From assembly GCA_946407495.1 (NCBI GenBank), contig CAMJOB010000012.1, positions 1 to 34,162 on the forward strand: 34,162 nucleotides of DNA, in the 5' to 3' direction. The notes beneath the pieces are model-generated. The model had not been told where the DNA came from. It ran no database searches and was given only the letters and a program-made list of their open reading frames with translations. Of this stretch, positions 26,939-34,162 are shown in pieces (position 1 is the stretch's first letter; every line of letters starts with the position of its first letter). This DNA comes from an uncultured Bacillota bacterium (lineage in GTDB: Bacteria; Bacillota_I; Bacilli_A; RF39; UBA660). The translations under genes and the position numbers were made by a program.

Positions 26939-27516
26939 TTTGTACCTCCAATTAATTGGTCTACTATTTTTAAATAATCAACTCTTGGGTTATAACCATC
27001 TTTAATAGGATAAGCATTTTCTTTAAAATAATCAAGGGGTATCGATTTACGATCATTATTATCTAAAAATGAAGTCAACTTATCTGTTGTTAAAAGATAA
27101 GTTTCATTTAAAGATGTAAATCTAACAATTAAAAAGGATATTCCTTTATGTCTTTCTATATTTTGCAAATGCTTAATTTGATGTGGATGAATATTACTTA
27201 AAGCAAATGAGGTATTACTTTTACTTTCTTTTGCCTCAAAGTCTATATAGTATCCTTTATAGATTCCATTATAGTCTGTTGTAGATGGAATCGTAAAAAA
27301 GGCTTCTTTAATTATTGTTTTATCTCTTGATGGATAATCTACTTTAGTAATTTGAATAGGAGTAGGTTTTTTATAGATATAAGCTTTATCTATATCTCGA
27401 TAATATTGATTAGTATTATTAAGTTCTTCCTCAAGATTCATACCTCTATTCTTATGACTTACTGGAGTAGAAAATGTATTAGTTGTTTTCTTTTTTAAGC
27501 CATTTGGATAGTTCAT
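26935..27516 (-). CDS. recU: Holliday junction resolvase RecU
   Basis: The protein is 193 aa, with SD-like 'aggtgatgag' before the ATG. RecU motifs are visible: 'NRGMNLEEELNNTNQYYRD', 'YPSRDKTIIKEAFFTIPSTT', 'DYNGIYKGYYIDFEAKESKS' (metal-binding D...E-x-K core), 'NIHPHQIKHLQ'. It resolves recombination junctions and supports chromosome segregation. The gene overlaps pbp1A by 4 nt, as in Bacillus recU-ponA. It ends in TGA, confirming standard code. Confidence 0.95.
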   Translation of the reverse strand: MNYPNGLKKKTTNTFSTPVSHKNRGMNLEEELNNTNQYYRDIDKAYIYKKPTPIQITKVDYPSRDKTIIKEAFFTIPSTTDYNGIYKGYYIDFEAKESKSNTSFALSNIHPHQIKHLQNIERHKGISFLIVRFTSLNETYLLTTDKLTSFLDNNDRKSIPLDYFKENAYPIKDGYNPRVDYLKIVDQLIGGTK

Positions 27517-27533
27517 CTCATCACCTATGTTTT

Positions 27534-27539
27534 ATTATA
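27534..27539 (-). promoter_or_regulatory. -10 element for recU-ponA
   Basis: TATAAT on the minus strand, 18 nt before the recU start; no clear -35 at the usual distance. Confidence 0.4.
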
Positions 27540-27650
27540 CTATATATGCAACTTTTTTTCCATAGAAAAAGGAGTTGTAATTATTTTTCTTCTTTTGTCG
27601 ATTTTATTACTTTTTTAGATAAATATATTATTATGGAAAAGGTGATTAAA

Positions 27651-27773
27651 ATGGATACAGTTGATGTTTTATATTTCTTTAAACAGATGTCGAAAAAGAC
27701 AAATAATGCTTGTTTTTACTTGGACTGCTATTATATAATAAATGGGTTACCAATTGACAAAAAAGCCTTATAA
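27651..27773 (+). CDS. Possible 40-aa small protein
   Basis: ATG 27651 preceded by 'aaaaggtga' at good spacing opens a 40-codon frame ending 'GLPIDKKAL' at a TAA. It is the 3' portion of the longer track ORF at 27483, whose N-terminal part is antisense to recU and is not credible. The sequence 'MDTVDVLYFFKQMSKKTNNA' then 'CFYLDCYYIINGLP' has no recognised family. It fills the otherwise empty ~300-nt recU/gpsB gap. It could be a short regulatory or structural protein, or chance. Confidence 0.4.
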   Translation: MDTVDVLYFFKQMSKKTNNACFYLDCYYIINGLPIDKKAL

Positions 27774-27781
27774 TGTAATAA
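27754..27781 (+). promoter_or_regulatory. Promoter of gpsB
   Basis: A consensus TTGACA (27754-27759), 16-nt spacer, TAATAA (27776-27781), about 32 nt before the gpsB start. A TATAAT at 27769 is too near this -35 to pair with it. Confidence 0.6.
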
Positions 27782-27812
27782 TAATGATATAGGTAAGGGA
27801 TTGGTGATATGA

Positions 27813-28199
27813 ATGTATCAAAATAAAATTACGCTTATGCCACAAGATATTCTTGAAAAAGAGTTTAAAATTGATACTCGAGGATATCGCTTAAAAGAGG
27901 TTGATCAATTTCTAGATATTATTATTGGAGACTATGAACAATTCTTCAATATCATTAATAGTCTTGAAAAAGAGAAAGCTGATTTACTTGCTGAAATAAT
28001 GTCTTTGAAGCAAGAACTTCGTAATTCGAAGTTAAGTGTTGAAGTTGCACGTAGTAATGGTGACGTTCCAGAAATGACTAACGTTGATATTATTCGTCGT
28101 GTTTCTCAACTTGAGAAAATGGTTTATGGTGTTAAGAATCATGAAGAAAAGAAAGAAGAAGATGATTCTGATACAGAAGAAGAAATAGTAGAAGAATAA
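27813..28199 (+). CDS. gpsB: Cell division adaptor GpsB (DivIVA family)
   Basis: The protein is 128 aa. The DivIVA/GpsB N-terminal module 'KEFKIDTRGYRLKEVDQFLD' is followed by a coiled coil (~40-75, 'INSLEKEKADLLAEIMSLKQ') and a short C-terminal trimerisation-type segment 'NVDIIRRVSQLEKMVYG'. An acidic tail ('KKEEDDSDTEEEIVEE') is added. GpsB links PBP1 and other wall enzymes to the division machinery. The upstream ATG at 27809 is out of frame and stops at once, so 27813 is the start. The rnpB gene follows directly, the same order as in Bacillus. Confidence 0.92.
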   Translation: MYQNKITLMPQDILEKEFKIDTRGYRLKEVDQFLDIIIGDYEQFFNIINSLEKEKADLLAEIMSLKQELRNSKLSVEVARSNGDVPEMTNVDIIRRVSQLEKMVYGVKNHEEKKEEDDSDTEEEIVEE

Positions 28200-28202
28200 C
28201 GA

Positions 28203-28549
28203 TATATATAGACAAACGCTGGAATCTTTAAGATTCTTGAGGAAAGTCCATGCTAGCACATTCCTGCGATGGATGTAGTGATCGTGTTCAGGGAACAAAT
28301 AACCTGGAGTAGCTTATGCTAACGGCGGTTAATAGACCTAAGTGTTTCATATGGTCTAACCGTAAAGTGCCGCAGTGACGAATCTTTTGGAAACGAAAGA
28401 GTGAAACGTGGTAAACCCCGCGAGCTAGAAACCCAAAATTGGTAGGGGAGTCTTAACGAAAGAATTGAATGGAGTTAAGGACTAGGAAACTGGTAGATAA
28501 ATGTTTGTCACTCCGTAAGGAGTACGGAACATGGCTTATTTATATATTG
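28203..28549 (+). ncRNA. rnpB: RNase P RNA, type B (Bacillus class)
   Basis: Diagnostic conserved blocks are present in order: 'GAGGAAAGTCCATGCT', 'AAAGTGCCGCAGTGACGAA', 'GAAACGTGGTAAACCCCGCG', 'GCTAGAAACCCAAA', 'GGTAGGGGAG' and near the 3' end 'CGGAACATGGCTTA'. The ends can pair (ATATATA near 28204 with TATATAT near 28541) as P1. It is the catalytic RNA that matures tRNA 5' ends. Placement directly after gpsB matches B. subtilis. Exact ends are estimated. Confidence 0.95.
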
Positions 28550-28571
28550 TTTATCACTAGTGAGGTGTAAT

Positions 28572-29063
28572 ATGAAAGAATTAGGGGCATATTTAAAACG
28601 TACTAGAGTTTCTAATGGTGTTAATATTGCCGAAGCAGCTGAAGATTTAGATCTTTCTGTTCCTGAACTAGAGAATATAGAATCCGGTAATGTTAAAGCA
28701 TTTAAAGATCTTTATGAGTTAAAAGCAAACATAAAGTCTTATGCAAAGTACTTAGGTTTAGATCCTGAAAAGGTTGTGGATCAATTTAATGGTTTCTTGT
28801 TTGAGCATACTTCTAAAATTTCTATTGAGGATATTAAAAAGGCTCAAAAGAAAGAAGAAGATAAACAGGATAAAAAGATTAAATCTCCATATACTAAGGA
28901 GTATAAACCAAAGACTAACAAATTACCGATTTTTTTAGTTGCGATGTGTTTTGTAGTTGTGTTTGTAGCAATCATACTTGTTATAGGTTCACATCATAAG
29001 AAAACACCAACTAGAACAACAGAATTATTTGGAGAGGAGATACATTATGAATTTGCCTACTAG
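28572..29063 (+). CDS. rodZ: RodZ-like protein: HTH domain plus one TM, short outer part
   Basis: I choose ATG 28572 after GAGGTG (163 aa). It opens with a HTH_25-type domain 'ELGAYLKRTRVSNGVNIAEA' ... 'LSVPELENIESGN' ... 'KSYAKYLGLDPEKVV' (~1-75), a charged linker, then a TM 'PIFLVAMCFVVVFVAIILVI' (~118-138). Only ~20 residues follow, so the extracellular DUF4115-type domain of typical RodZ is missing. RodZ bridges MreB to wall synthesis at the membrane. The 3' end overlaps pgsA by 17 nt, matching the Bacillus ymfM-pgsA order. Confidence 0.85.
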   Translation: MKELGAYLKRTRVSNGVNIAEAAEDLDLSVPELENIESGNVKAFKDLYELKANIKSYAKYLGLDPEKVVDQFNGFLFEHTSKISIEDIKKAQKKEEDKQDKKIKSPYTKEYKPKTNKLPIFLVAMCFVVVFVAIILVIGSHHKKTPTRTTELFGEEIHYEFAY

Positions 29064-29643
29064 ACTAACTGTTCTAAGATTAATATTATCTGCTTTTGTT
29101 ATTTTCATCTTATGTTTTCCATTTTATGAGGTTGGAGTTCAATTCCCTAAGTTCGATGTAAACGGAATTATAGTTGAATCTCAATATATTATTGCTGGTG
29201 TTGTATTTATTATCGCTAGCTTTACTGATTTCTTAGATGGTTATTTAGCTCGTAAGAATAATCAAGTTACAGATACTGGTAAAATGTTAGATGCTATTGC
29301 TGATAAAGTACTAGTTAACTCTGTATTAATTATCTTAGCAGCACATGGTGCTATTCATGTAATTATTCCAGTAGTTATTGTATTACGTGATATTATTGTT
29401 AATGCAATTAAGATGGAAGCTGCAAGCAAAGGTAAAGTAGTAGCTGCAATTAAATCAGGAAAATGGAAGACTGCAACTTTAATGGTTGGTATCGTATTAA
29501 CATTCTTCTATAATATTCCATTTGAATATGTTAATGTTCGTGTTTCTGATTTCTTATTATATATTGCAGTTATCTTATCAGTTATTTCTGCAATTCAATA
29601 TTTTACATTGAATAAGAGCATTATTTTTTCAAACGAAGAATAG
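29047..29643 (+). CDS. pgsA: CDP-diacylglycerol-glycerol-3-phosphate 3-phosphatidyltransferase
   Basis: I choose ATG 29047 (198 aa) after GGAGAGGAGA within rodZ. The CDP-alcohol phosphotransferase signature is exact: 'DGYLARKNNQVTDTGKMLDAIAD' fits D-G-x2-A-R-x8-G-x3-D-x3-D. N-terminal 'NLPTRLTVLRLILS' is typical of PgsA. About six membrane helices. It makes phosphatidylglycerol phosphate, the first committed step to phosphatidylglycerol. A terminator follows. Confidence 0.95.
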   Translation: MNLPTRLTVLRLILSAFVIFILCFPFYEVGVQFPKFDVNGIIVESQYIIAGVVFIIASFTDFLDGYLARKNNQVTDTGKMLDAIADKVLVNSVLIILAAHGAIHVIIPVVIVLRDIIVNAIKMEAASKGKVVAAIKSGKWKTATLMVGIVLTFFYNIPFEYVNVRVSDFLLYIAVILSVISAIQYFTLNKSIIFSNEE

Positions 29644-29645
29644 TT

Positions 29646-29676
29646 AAAAGTACTGAAAAATCAGTACTTTTTCTTT
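29646..29676 (+). terminator. Intrinsic terminator after pgsA
   Basis: AAAAGTACTGA / TCAGTACTTTT perfect 11-bp stem with an AAAA loop and T-rich tail. Confidence 0.92.
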
Positions 29677-29688
29677 TAAACAAAAAAT

Positions 29689-29702
29689 AAAACACATGTT
29701 CG
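29689..29702 (-). promoter_or_regulatory. LexA (SOS) box upstream of recA
   Basis: CGAACATGTGTTTT on the minus strand against the Firmicute LexA/DinR consensus CGAACnnnnGTTyG/C: the CGAAC half is exact and the other half reads GTTTT. It lies 11 nt upstream of the recA -35, as expected for SOS control. Confidence 0.7.
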
Positions 29703-29712
29703 AAAAAAACTC

Positions 29713-29741
29713 TTGCATTTCTTAAAATAGTAAGATACAAT
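29713..29741 (+). promoter_or_regulatory. Promoter of recA
   Basis: TTGCAT (29713-29718), 17-nt spacer, TACAAT (29736-29741), 31 nt before the recA start. Confidence 0.8.
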
Positions 29742-29772
29742 GAATATGTAAGTTATTAACTAGGAGGGTTTT

Positions 29773-30825
29773 ATGAAAACTGTAGAAAAAGATGTTTCTA
29801 AGGATAAAGCTTTAGAACAAGTGTTAAGTGATATTGAAAAACAATTTGGTAAAGGATCAATTATGAAGCTTGGTGAAAACAAGCATATTAAAGTAGATGT
29901 TTGTTCTAGTGGATGCCTTTCATTAGATATTGCCTTAGGTGTAGGTGGATATCCTAGAGGTCGTATTATTGAAATTTATGGACCTGAATCAAGTGGTAAA
30001 ACTACTTTCGCATTACAAGCAATTGCTGAGCATCAAAAATTAGGTGGACGTGCTGCTTTCATCGATGCTGAACATGCATTAGATCCTGAATATGCTGAAC
30101 GTTTAGGTGTTAATATTGATGAGTTATTATTATCTCAACCAGATACTGGAGAACAAGCATTAGAAATTTGTGATGCTTTAGTTCGTAGTCAAGCTATTAG
30201 TATTATTGTTATTGACTCTGTAGCTGCTTTAGTACCACAAGCTGAAATTGATGGTGAAATGGGAGATTCTCATGTTGGTCTTCAAGCTAGACTTATGTCT
30301 CAAGCATTACGTAAGTTATCAGGTACTATTAGTAAGACTAATACAACATGTATCTTTATTAATCAATTACGTGAAAAAGTTGGAGTTATGTTTGGTAATC
30401 CTGAAACTACTCCAGGTGGTAGAGCTTTAAAATTCTATTCATCTGTTAGACTTGAAATTCGTCGTAGTGAACAATTAAAGATGGGTGAAGGTGTAGTTGG
30501 TAATAAGACATCTATTAAAGTAGTTAAAAATAAAGTTGCTCCTCCATTTAAAACTGCTACTGTTGATATTATGTATGGTGAAGGTGTTTCACGTGAAGGT
30601 GAAATTGTTGACTTAGCTGCAGAAGCAGGTATTGTTGAAAAGACTGGTGCTTGGTATTCATATCAAGGCGAGAAACTTGGTCAAGGTAAAGAAAATGTTA
30701 AACTTATCTTAAAGGATAATCCTGAACTTAGAGATGAGTTAGAACAAAAAGTACGTGAGTACTATGATATTTCTTTAGATAAGGATAAAGAAAAAGAAAC
30801 TAAGAAAAAAGAAAAAGATGCGTAA
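29773..30825 (+). CDS. recA: Recombinase RecA
   Basis: The protein is 350 aa with SD AGGAGGG. Walker A 'GPESSGKTT' (~70-78), '[14 protein letters not shown]', '[15 protein letters not shown]', Walker B-like '[12 protein letters not shown]', L1 '[18 protein letters not shown]' and '[20 protein letters not shown]' (L2) are all canonical. The C-terminus is strongly Lys/Glu charged ('[14 protein letters not shown]'). It is the strand-exchange protein and SOS co-protease. cinA, which lies between pgsA and recA in Bacillus, is absent here. Confidence 0.98.
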   Translation: MKTVEKDVSKDKALEQVLSDIEKQFGKGSIMKLGENKHIKVDVCSSGCLSLDIALGVGGYPRGRIIEIYGPESSGKTTFALQAIAEHQKLGGRAAFIDAEHALDPEYAERLGVNIDELLLSQPDTGEQALEICDALVRSQAISIIVIDSVAALVPQAEIDGEMGDSHVGLQARLMSQALRKLSGTISKTNTTCIFINQLREKVGVMFGNPETTPGGRALKFYSSVRLEIRRSEQLKMGEGVVGNKTSIKVVKNKVAPPFKTATVDIMYGEGVSREGEIVDLAAEAGIVEKTGAWYSYQGEKLGQGKENVKLILKDNPELRDELEQKVREYYDISLDKDKEKETKKKEKDA

Positions 30826-30829
30826 ATTT

Positions 30830-30860
30830 GAAAGGGAAGTATTTCCCTTTCTTTTTTTTT
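30830..30860 (+). terminator. Intrinsic terminator after recA
   Basis: GAAAGGGAA / TTCCCTTTC stem with a GTAT loop followed by a run of nine T. Confidence 0.92.
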
Positions 30861-30892
30861 CGAATACAATGTTTATAGGAGGGATTTCGATC

Positions 30893-32275
30893 ATGAAGAT
30901 AAATGAATTAATCGAAACCAATTTGGATATTGATATATTGGGTGTTACTGATGATTCTCGTGAAGTTAGTAATGGATTTTTATTTGTTGCTACTAAGGGA
31001 TTTAGAGTAGATCATTTTAATTATATTAATGATGCGATTAGTAAGGGTTGCGTTTGTGTAGTTACTGATCGTAGTTGTGAATTAAGTGTTCCGAATATTG
31101 TCGTTACTGATGTTAATAATGCATATTTAGAAATATGTCGTAAGTTTTATAATGTTAGCGTTAATAATTTTTCTTATATTGGTATTACTGGTACTGATGG
31201 TAAGACTACTACGGCTACTATTATTAGAAATATATTAAATACTATTAAACCAACTGCTTATATGGGTACTAATGGAGTTGATTTTTTAGATAAACATCTT
31301 AAAAGTAACAATACAACTCCTTGTGCAAGAGACTTGTATAGCTTCTTAGGTGAGATTCAAAAGACTAATTGTAAAGATATAGTGATGGAAGTGTCTAGTG
31401 AAGCGCTATTACACGATCGTATACATGATTTGTCATTTGATGTGATTGGTTATACCAATATAACTGAGGATCATCTTAATGTTCATGGTACTTTGGAGAA
31501 TTATATTGAGTGTAAAAAGAGTTTAATTAACCACTTAAAAAGTGATGGAATATGTATTCTTAATGGTGATGATGCTTACTGTAAATCATTAACTACTAAT
31601 TGTGTAACGTACGGAATGAATAATGACAATGATTGTGTCATATCAAATGTAAAAGAAATGCCTAATTTGACAATATTTAACTTAACTTATATGGGTAATT
31701 ATTACTCAATTAAGTCTCCTTTTTCTGGTACTTATAATGTTTATAATGTTACTCTTGCTTTCCTTGTTTGCTTACATTATGGATTAGCTCCTGAATATAT
31801 TGTTGATGCTATAAGTAAGTTAGGAGTTGTTAAGGGTAGAAGAGAAAATATTAATTTTGGACAAAACTTTGAAATAATTTTAGACTATGCACATACTTGT
31901 CATGGAATAGAAAGTATTATTAATAGTGTTAAAGATAAGAAGAAAATAGTCGTTACTGGATGTGCTGGTGGAAGAGAGAAGAGTAAGCGTAGAAAGATTG
32001 GCGAGTTTTTAATCAAAAATTGTGATACTTGTATATTTACTATGGATGATCCTAGGTATGAGAGTGTCGATGAAATAATAGACGATATGGTGGGTACGGA
32101 TACTGATTATATTCGTATAATTGATCGTAAAGAAGCTATTTATAAAGCCTTTGATTTAGCTGATTCTAATACTTGTGTTTTTATCCTTGGAAAGGGTAGA
32201 GATGAGTATATGGCAATTGAGGATAAGAAGCTTCCATATAGCGATTATGAAGTTATTTGTAGTTACTTTGAATAG
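30893..32275 (+). CDS. murE: UDP-N-acetylmuramyl-tripeptide synthetase (MurE family)
   Basis: I choose ATG 30893 (460 aa) with SD AGGAGGG at 9 nt; the track's earlier start runs through the recA terminator. The Mur ligase features are the N-terminal 'GVTDDSREVSNGFLFVATKG', P-loop 'GITGTDGKTTT' (~98-107), 'TNITEDHLNVHGTLENYIEC', 'LDYAHTCHGIESII' and 'GCAGGREKSKRRKIGEF'. The specificity loop reads 'TMDDPRYES', with Arg as in meso-DAP-adding enzymes (DNPR) in place of the Ala of Lys-type (DNPA), but Asp replaces Asn. It adds the third stem-peptide residue to UDP-MurNAc-dipeptide. Bacillus has other genes here, so murE has moved or is a second copy. Confidence 0.88.
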   Translation: MKINELIETNLDIDILGVTDDSREVSNGFLFVATKGFRVDHFNYINDAISKGCVCVVTDRSCELSVPNIVVTDVNNAYLEICRKFYNVSVNNFSYIGITGTDGKTTTATIIRNILNTIKPTAYMGTNGVDFLDKHLKSNNTTPCARDLYSFLGEIQKTNCKDIVMEVSSEALLHDRIHDLSFDVIGYTNITEDHLNVHGTLENYIECKKSLINHLKSDGICILNGDDAYCKSLTTNCVTYGMNNDNDCVISNVKEMPNLTIFNLTYMGNYYSIKSPFSGTYNVYNVTLAFLVCLHYGLAPEYIVDAISKLGVVKGRRENINFGQNFEIILDYAHTCHGIESIINSVKDKKKIVVTGCAGGREKSKRRKIGEFLIKNCDTCIFTMDDPRYESVDEIIDDMVGTDTDYIRIIDRKEAIYKAFDLADSNTCVFILGKGRDEYMAIEDKKLPYSDYEVICSYFE

Positions 32276-32304
32276 AAAAGGAAATTGCTCCTTTTCTTTT
32301 TTTA
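32274..32304 (+). terminator. Intrinsic terminator after murE
   Basis: AGAAAAGGA / TCCTTTTCT stem with an AATTGC loop and T run; it overlaps the murE stop. Confidence 0.85.
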
Positions 32305-32310
32305 GACTCC

Positions 32311-32339
32311 TTGACTTTGTTTAAAATTAACCTTACAAT
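32311..32339 (+). promoter_or_regulatory. Promoter of rny
   Basis: TTGACT (32311-32316), 17-nt spacer, TACAAT (32334-32339), 37 nt before the rny start. Confidence 0.82.
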
Positions 32340-32376
32340 AAAATTAGATTATTTATAATCTAGATGGAGGAATTAT

Positions 32377-33930
32377 ATGGATAATATTTTATTCCCCATT
32401 TTACTACTTGTTGTAGGTGCAATTGTAGGTTTTGTAATCTCATATGTTATGAATAGTATGAAGGTTTCTAGTGCTAATAAGGAAGCTGAAAAGATTATTA
32501 ATAACGCTAAGAAAGAGATTGAAAAAGCAAAAAGAGATGCAGCTATTGAACAAAAAGAAGAAGCTCATAAACAAAAAATGGATTTAGAGAAAGAAATTCG
32601 TGAAAGAAAAGCAGAATTAAAAGAATCTGAAAATAGATTACTACAAAGAGAAGCGAATATTGATAAACGTGATGAAATGTATCAAAAGCGCGAGACTGCA
32701 TTAGATGAACGTGAAGAAAAGTTATCAGAGCGTACTATAGAAATCCAAAACGAAAAGAGTAAAGTGGAGGATATTAAGAGAGAACAACTAGAATTACTAG
32801 AAAAAATATCTGGATTCAGCAAAGATAAAGCTCGTGAACTTGTAATGAGCCAAGTTCGTGAAAATATGAATAAAGAAATTGCTGAATATATTAGAGAGCG
32901 CGAAAACGAAGCTAAATTAGAGGCAGATAAGACTGCAAGAGAATATATTGTAAGTTCTATGCAAAGATATGCTGCTGATATTGCTAGTGATCAAACTGTT
33001 ACTGTAGTAGATTTACCAAATGAAGAAATGAAAGGACGTATTATTGGTCGTGAAGGTCGTAATATTCGTACGATTGAAGCAATCACTGGTGTTGATTTAA
33101 TTATTGATGATACTCCAGAAGCTGTCGTTCTATCTAGTTTCGATCCACTACGTAGAGAGATTGCTAGAGTTACTTTGGATACTTTAATTAAAGATGGACG
33201 TATCCATCCAACTCGTATTGAAGAGTTATATGATAAAGTATGTAAAGATATGAAACAAAAGATTATTGAATTTGGACAAGAAGCTACTTTCGAGTTAGGT
33301 CTTACTAAATTCGATCCTGAGTTACTTGAAACTATTGGTAAATTACATTTTAGAACAAGTTATGGACAAAATGTATTACAACATTCAGTTGAGGTATCTC
33401 ATTTATCAGGATTACTTGCTGCTGAACTTGGAGAAGACGTTGTTCTTGCTAAAAGAGCTGGTTTACTTCATGATATCGGTAAAGCAATTGATCATGAAAT
33501 TGAAGGAAGCCATGTAGATATTGGTGTAGATATTGCTAAGAAACATAAAGAAGATCCAGTTGTAATTAATGCAATTGCATCTCATCATGGAGATACTGCA
33601 GCAACTAGTGTTATTTCAAACATTGTTGCTATCGCTGATGCTTTAAGTGCATCACGTCCAGGAGCTCGTAATGATTCATTAGAAAACTACATTAAACGTC
33701 TATCTCAATTAGAGGAAACTACTAATGGAATGAAGGGTGTTGAAAAAACATTCGCAGTTCAAGCAGGTAGAGAATTACGTGTTATTGTTAAACCAGAAGA
33801 TATTGATGACTTAGAAGCACACAAGATTGCTCGTGAAATTAAAGAGAAGATTGAAGCTACTATGAAATATCCTGGAACTATTAAGATTACAGTAATTCGT
33901 GAAACAAGAGCACAAGAAGAAGCAAAATAA
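32377..33930 (+). CDS. rny: Ribonuclease Y
   Basis: The protein is 517 aa, standard length. It has an N-terminal TM (~4-26), a long coiled coil (~30-195, Lys/Glu-rich), a KH domain with '[20 protein letters not shown]' (~225), and an HD domain with '[20 protein letters not shown]' (~365) carrying the His-Asp metal ligands. It is a membrane-tethered endoribonuclease initiating mRNA decay in Firmicutes. SD GGAGG at good spacing. It follows recA in the same general order as Bacillus ymdA. Confidence 0.98.
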   Translation: MDNILFPILLLVVGAIVGFVISYVMNSMKVSSANKEAEKIINNAKKEIEKAKRDAAIEQKEEAHKQKMDLEKEIRERKAELKESENRLLQREANIDKRDEMYQKRETALDEREEKLSERTIEIQNEKSKVEDIKREQLELLEKISGFSKDKARELVMSQVRENMNKEIAEYIRERENEAKLEADKTAREYIVSSMQRYAADIASDQTVTVVDLPNEEMKGRIIGREGRNIRTIEAITGVDLIIDDTPEAVVLSSFDPLRREIARVTLDTLIKDGRIHPTRIEELYDKVCKDMKQKIIEFGQEATFELGLTKFDPELLETIGKLHFRTSYGQNVLQHSVEVSHLSGLLAAELGEDVVLAKRAGLLHDIGKAIDHEIEGSHVDIGVDIAKKHKEDPVVINAIASHHGDTAATSVISNIVAIADALSASRPGARNDSLENYIKRLSQLEETTNGMKGVEKTFAVQAGRELRVIVKPEDIDDLEAHKIAREIKEKIEATMKYPGTIKITVIRETRAQEEAK

Positions 33931-33947
33931 TTTGCTTCTTTTTTTAT
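33917..33947 (+). terminator. Intrinsic terminator after rny
   Basis: AAGAAGCAAA / TTTGCTTCTT perfect 10-bp stem with an ATAA loop and T run. Confidence 0.9.
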
Positions 33948-33989
33948 GAAAATCCTTTTATATTACGAATAATAATATAGGAGGTAGTT

Positions 33990-34162
33990 ATGTTTAAGAA
34001 TATAATATATTGGAAAATAGGTAAGCATTTGTATCAAATACGAAATAAACACGAGAATTCTCTTGCTTACTTATCTAATTACTATTCATATTATTTTGGT
34101 AGTAATTTCTTTAATAGAGAAAATATTCGTTATATGAAAAGATTTTATTTATACTTTCCAAT
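33990..34162 (+). CDS. Start of a DUF1016/YhcG N-terminal-like gene (cut by window end)
   Basis: ATG 33990 follows AGGAGG by 5 nt and the frame stays open to the window end (57 codons). 'YWKIGKHLYQIRNK' ... 'LAYLSNYYSYYFGSNFFNRE' ... 'NIRYMKRFYLYFP' fits the N-terminal DUF1016 pattern (W-x-IG-x-x-I ... L-S-x-x-L-x-x-x-x-G-x-G-F-s-x-x-N-L-x-x-M-r-x-F-Y-x-x-y-P) found in YhcG-type proteins, whose C-terminal PDDEXK nuclease part would lie outside this window. Only the N-terminal domain can be judged. It could also be a stand-alone short protein. Confidence 0.6.
   Translation, partial: MFKNIIYWKIGKHLYQIRNKHENSLAYLSNYYSYYFGSNFFNRENIRYMKRFYLYFP

Noticed and set aside
27483-27773. 96-aa ORF spanning the recU start
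   Set aside because: Its first half is antisense to recU and lacks an RBS; only the internal ATG at 27651 has a plausible SD, reported as a 40-aa candidate.
28032-28298. Minus-strand ORF across gpsB end and rnpB
   Set aside because: It overlaps a conserved CDS and a conserved structured RNA; composition is a by-product of GAA-rich codons.

Overview
The window is a low-GC (roughly 30% by eye), gene-dense bacterial chromosome segment from the Bacilli side of the Firmicutes. TGA is used as a stop (e.g. the membrane protein ending at 10532, and recU), so this is the standard bacterial code and not the Mycoplasma code. A small acid-soluble spore protein, SpoIVA and SpoVIF show sporulation ancestry. 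The AT-richness and the F1-like ATPase suggest a spore-forming lineage near the Mollicutes, Erysipelotrichales or RF39; that placement is inference.

Region 1 (1-10532) is one long co-directional unit with gaps of 1-22 nt or overlaps, closed by a terminator at 10521. It holds the 3' part of a large beta-sandwich/FN3-like surface protein, a membrane-anchored surface protein, then genes in the classical atp order: c-like, a b-delta fusion, alpha, gamma, beta, epsilon. A 5-TM protein and another single-pass membrane protein follow. This is not a normal F1Fo ATP synthase. The c-like subunit has Thr60 where the ion-binding carboxylate belongs, no recognisable subunit a is present, b and delta are fused, epsilon lacks its C-terminal helices, and alpha carries a ~535-residue acidic tail ending in a Lys-rich tip. 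Catalytic motifs in beta and alpha are intact. I infer a rotary ATPase recruited to drive something at the cell surface instead of pumping ions. It is reminiscent of, but apparently distinct from, the F1-like-X0 ATPases of mycoplasmas.

Region 2 (10579-16929) resembles the Bacillus thiI-sspA-ackA neighbourhood: thiI, an alpha/beta-type SASP, acetate kinase, a second divergent acetate kinase paralogue that has lost substrate-site signatures, an NrnA-like DHH phosphoesterase, the EngB GTPase and an unknown anchored protein.

Region 3 (16945-21721) is a minus-strand block der / small SHOCT-like protein / spoVIF / spoIVA, recalling the Bacillus der-spoIVA-hbs cluster. Divergent from it are an unknown polytopic membrane protein and HU.

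Region 4 (21821-28550) is cca, dnaD-nth, then convergent recU-pbp1A, then gpsB and the type B RNase P RNA, close to the Bacillus dnaD-nth-ponA-recU-gpsB-rnpB order. Region 5 (28572-34162) is rodZ-pgsA-recA-(murE)-rny, again Bacillus-like with murE inserted, and ends in the start of a DUF1016/YhcG-like gene. Most units are separated by clear intrinsic terminators, and several promoters have extended -10 elements.
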